DNA from: Symbiobacteriaceae bacterium
GTDB taxonomy: Bacteria > Bacillota_E > Symbiobacteriia > Symbiobacteriales > Symbiobacteriaceae
DNA: 6,427 nt
Direction of reading: 5' to 3'
NCBI GenBank assembly: GCA_027356675.1
Contig: DAHVXO010000303.1
Coordinates: 1-6,427, forward strand
Part shown: positions 6,427 to 6,427 of the stretch, one piece after another
Layout of the letters: every line of letters starts with the position of its first letter
How positions within the stretch are numbered: position 1 is the stretch's first letter
Position numbers and translations under genes: made by a program
The notes under the pieces: generated by a model
Seen by the model: the letters and a program-made list of their open reading frames with translations, nothing else
What the model was told of the DNA's origin: nothing
The model's database searches: none

Positions 6427-6427
6427 T

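Noticed and set aside
6369..6427. Lysine riboswitch upstream of lysA
   Set aside because: Only 59 bases are available, far shorter than the L box, and none of its conserved elements is visible.

Overview
The window looks like chromosomal DNA of a high-GC, Gram-positive-type bacterium. GC is about 60-65% by eye, there are strong purine-rich Shine-Dalgarno sequences, and one TTG start. The lysA and site-2 protease proteins resemble those of Firmicutes. A Symbiobacterium-like or other GC-rich clostridial lineage is my best guess, but this rests on recalled family resemblance and no search was run. I see no mobile element, CRISPR array, tRNA or rRNA gene. No gene-free stretch exceeds 300 bases.

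Layout, left to right. (1) Positions 1-3101, minus strand: a two-gene operon. It is transcribed leftward, starting with a large fusion protein (DHH-DHHA1-CBS-CBS-tRNA nucleotidyltransferase, 878 aa). Two bases after its stop begins a site-2 protease (M50) gene that runs off the left edge. (2) Positions 3102-3239: a divergent control region with a perfect TATAAT box facing right. (3) Positions 3240-4169, plus strand: a 309-aa all-helical TPR-like protein. (4) Positions 4170-4362: a 193-base gap with several potential hairpins. (5) Positions 4363-4947, plus strand: a 194-aa protein that I do not recognise. (6) Positions 4948-5027: a 13-bp-stem hairpin between convergent genes, probably a shared terminator. 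(7) Positions 5028-6368, minus strand: lysA, diaminopimelate decarboxylase, with a candidate promoter and inverted repeats at the right edge.

The named genes are housekeeping: tRNA 3'-end synthesis or repair, regulated membrane proteolysis, and the last step of lysine synthesis. The less ordinary parts are three. The tRNA nucleotidyltransferase carries an apparently intact DHH phosphoesterase and a CBS pair on the same chain. The TPR protein is divergently placed and has no effector domain. The 194-aa protein is uncharacterised and sits behind a possibly structured leader. I found no convincing evidence for a wholly new multi-gene system.
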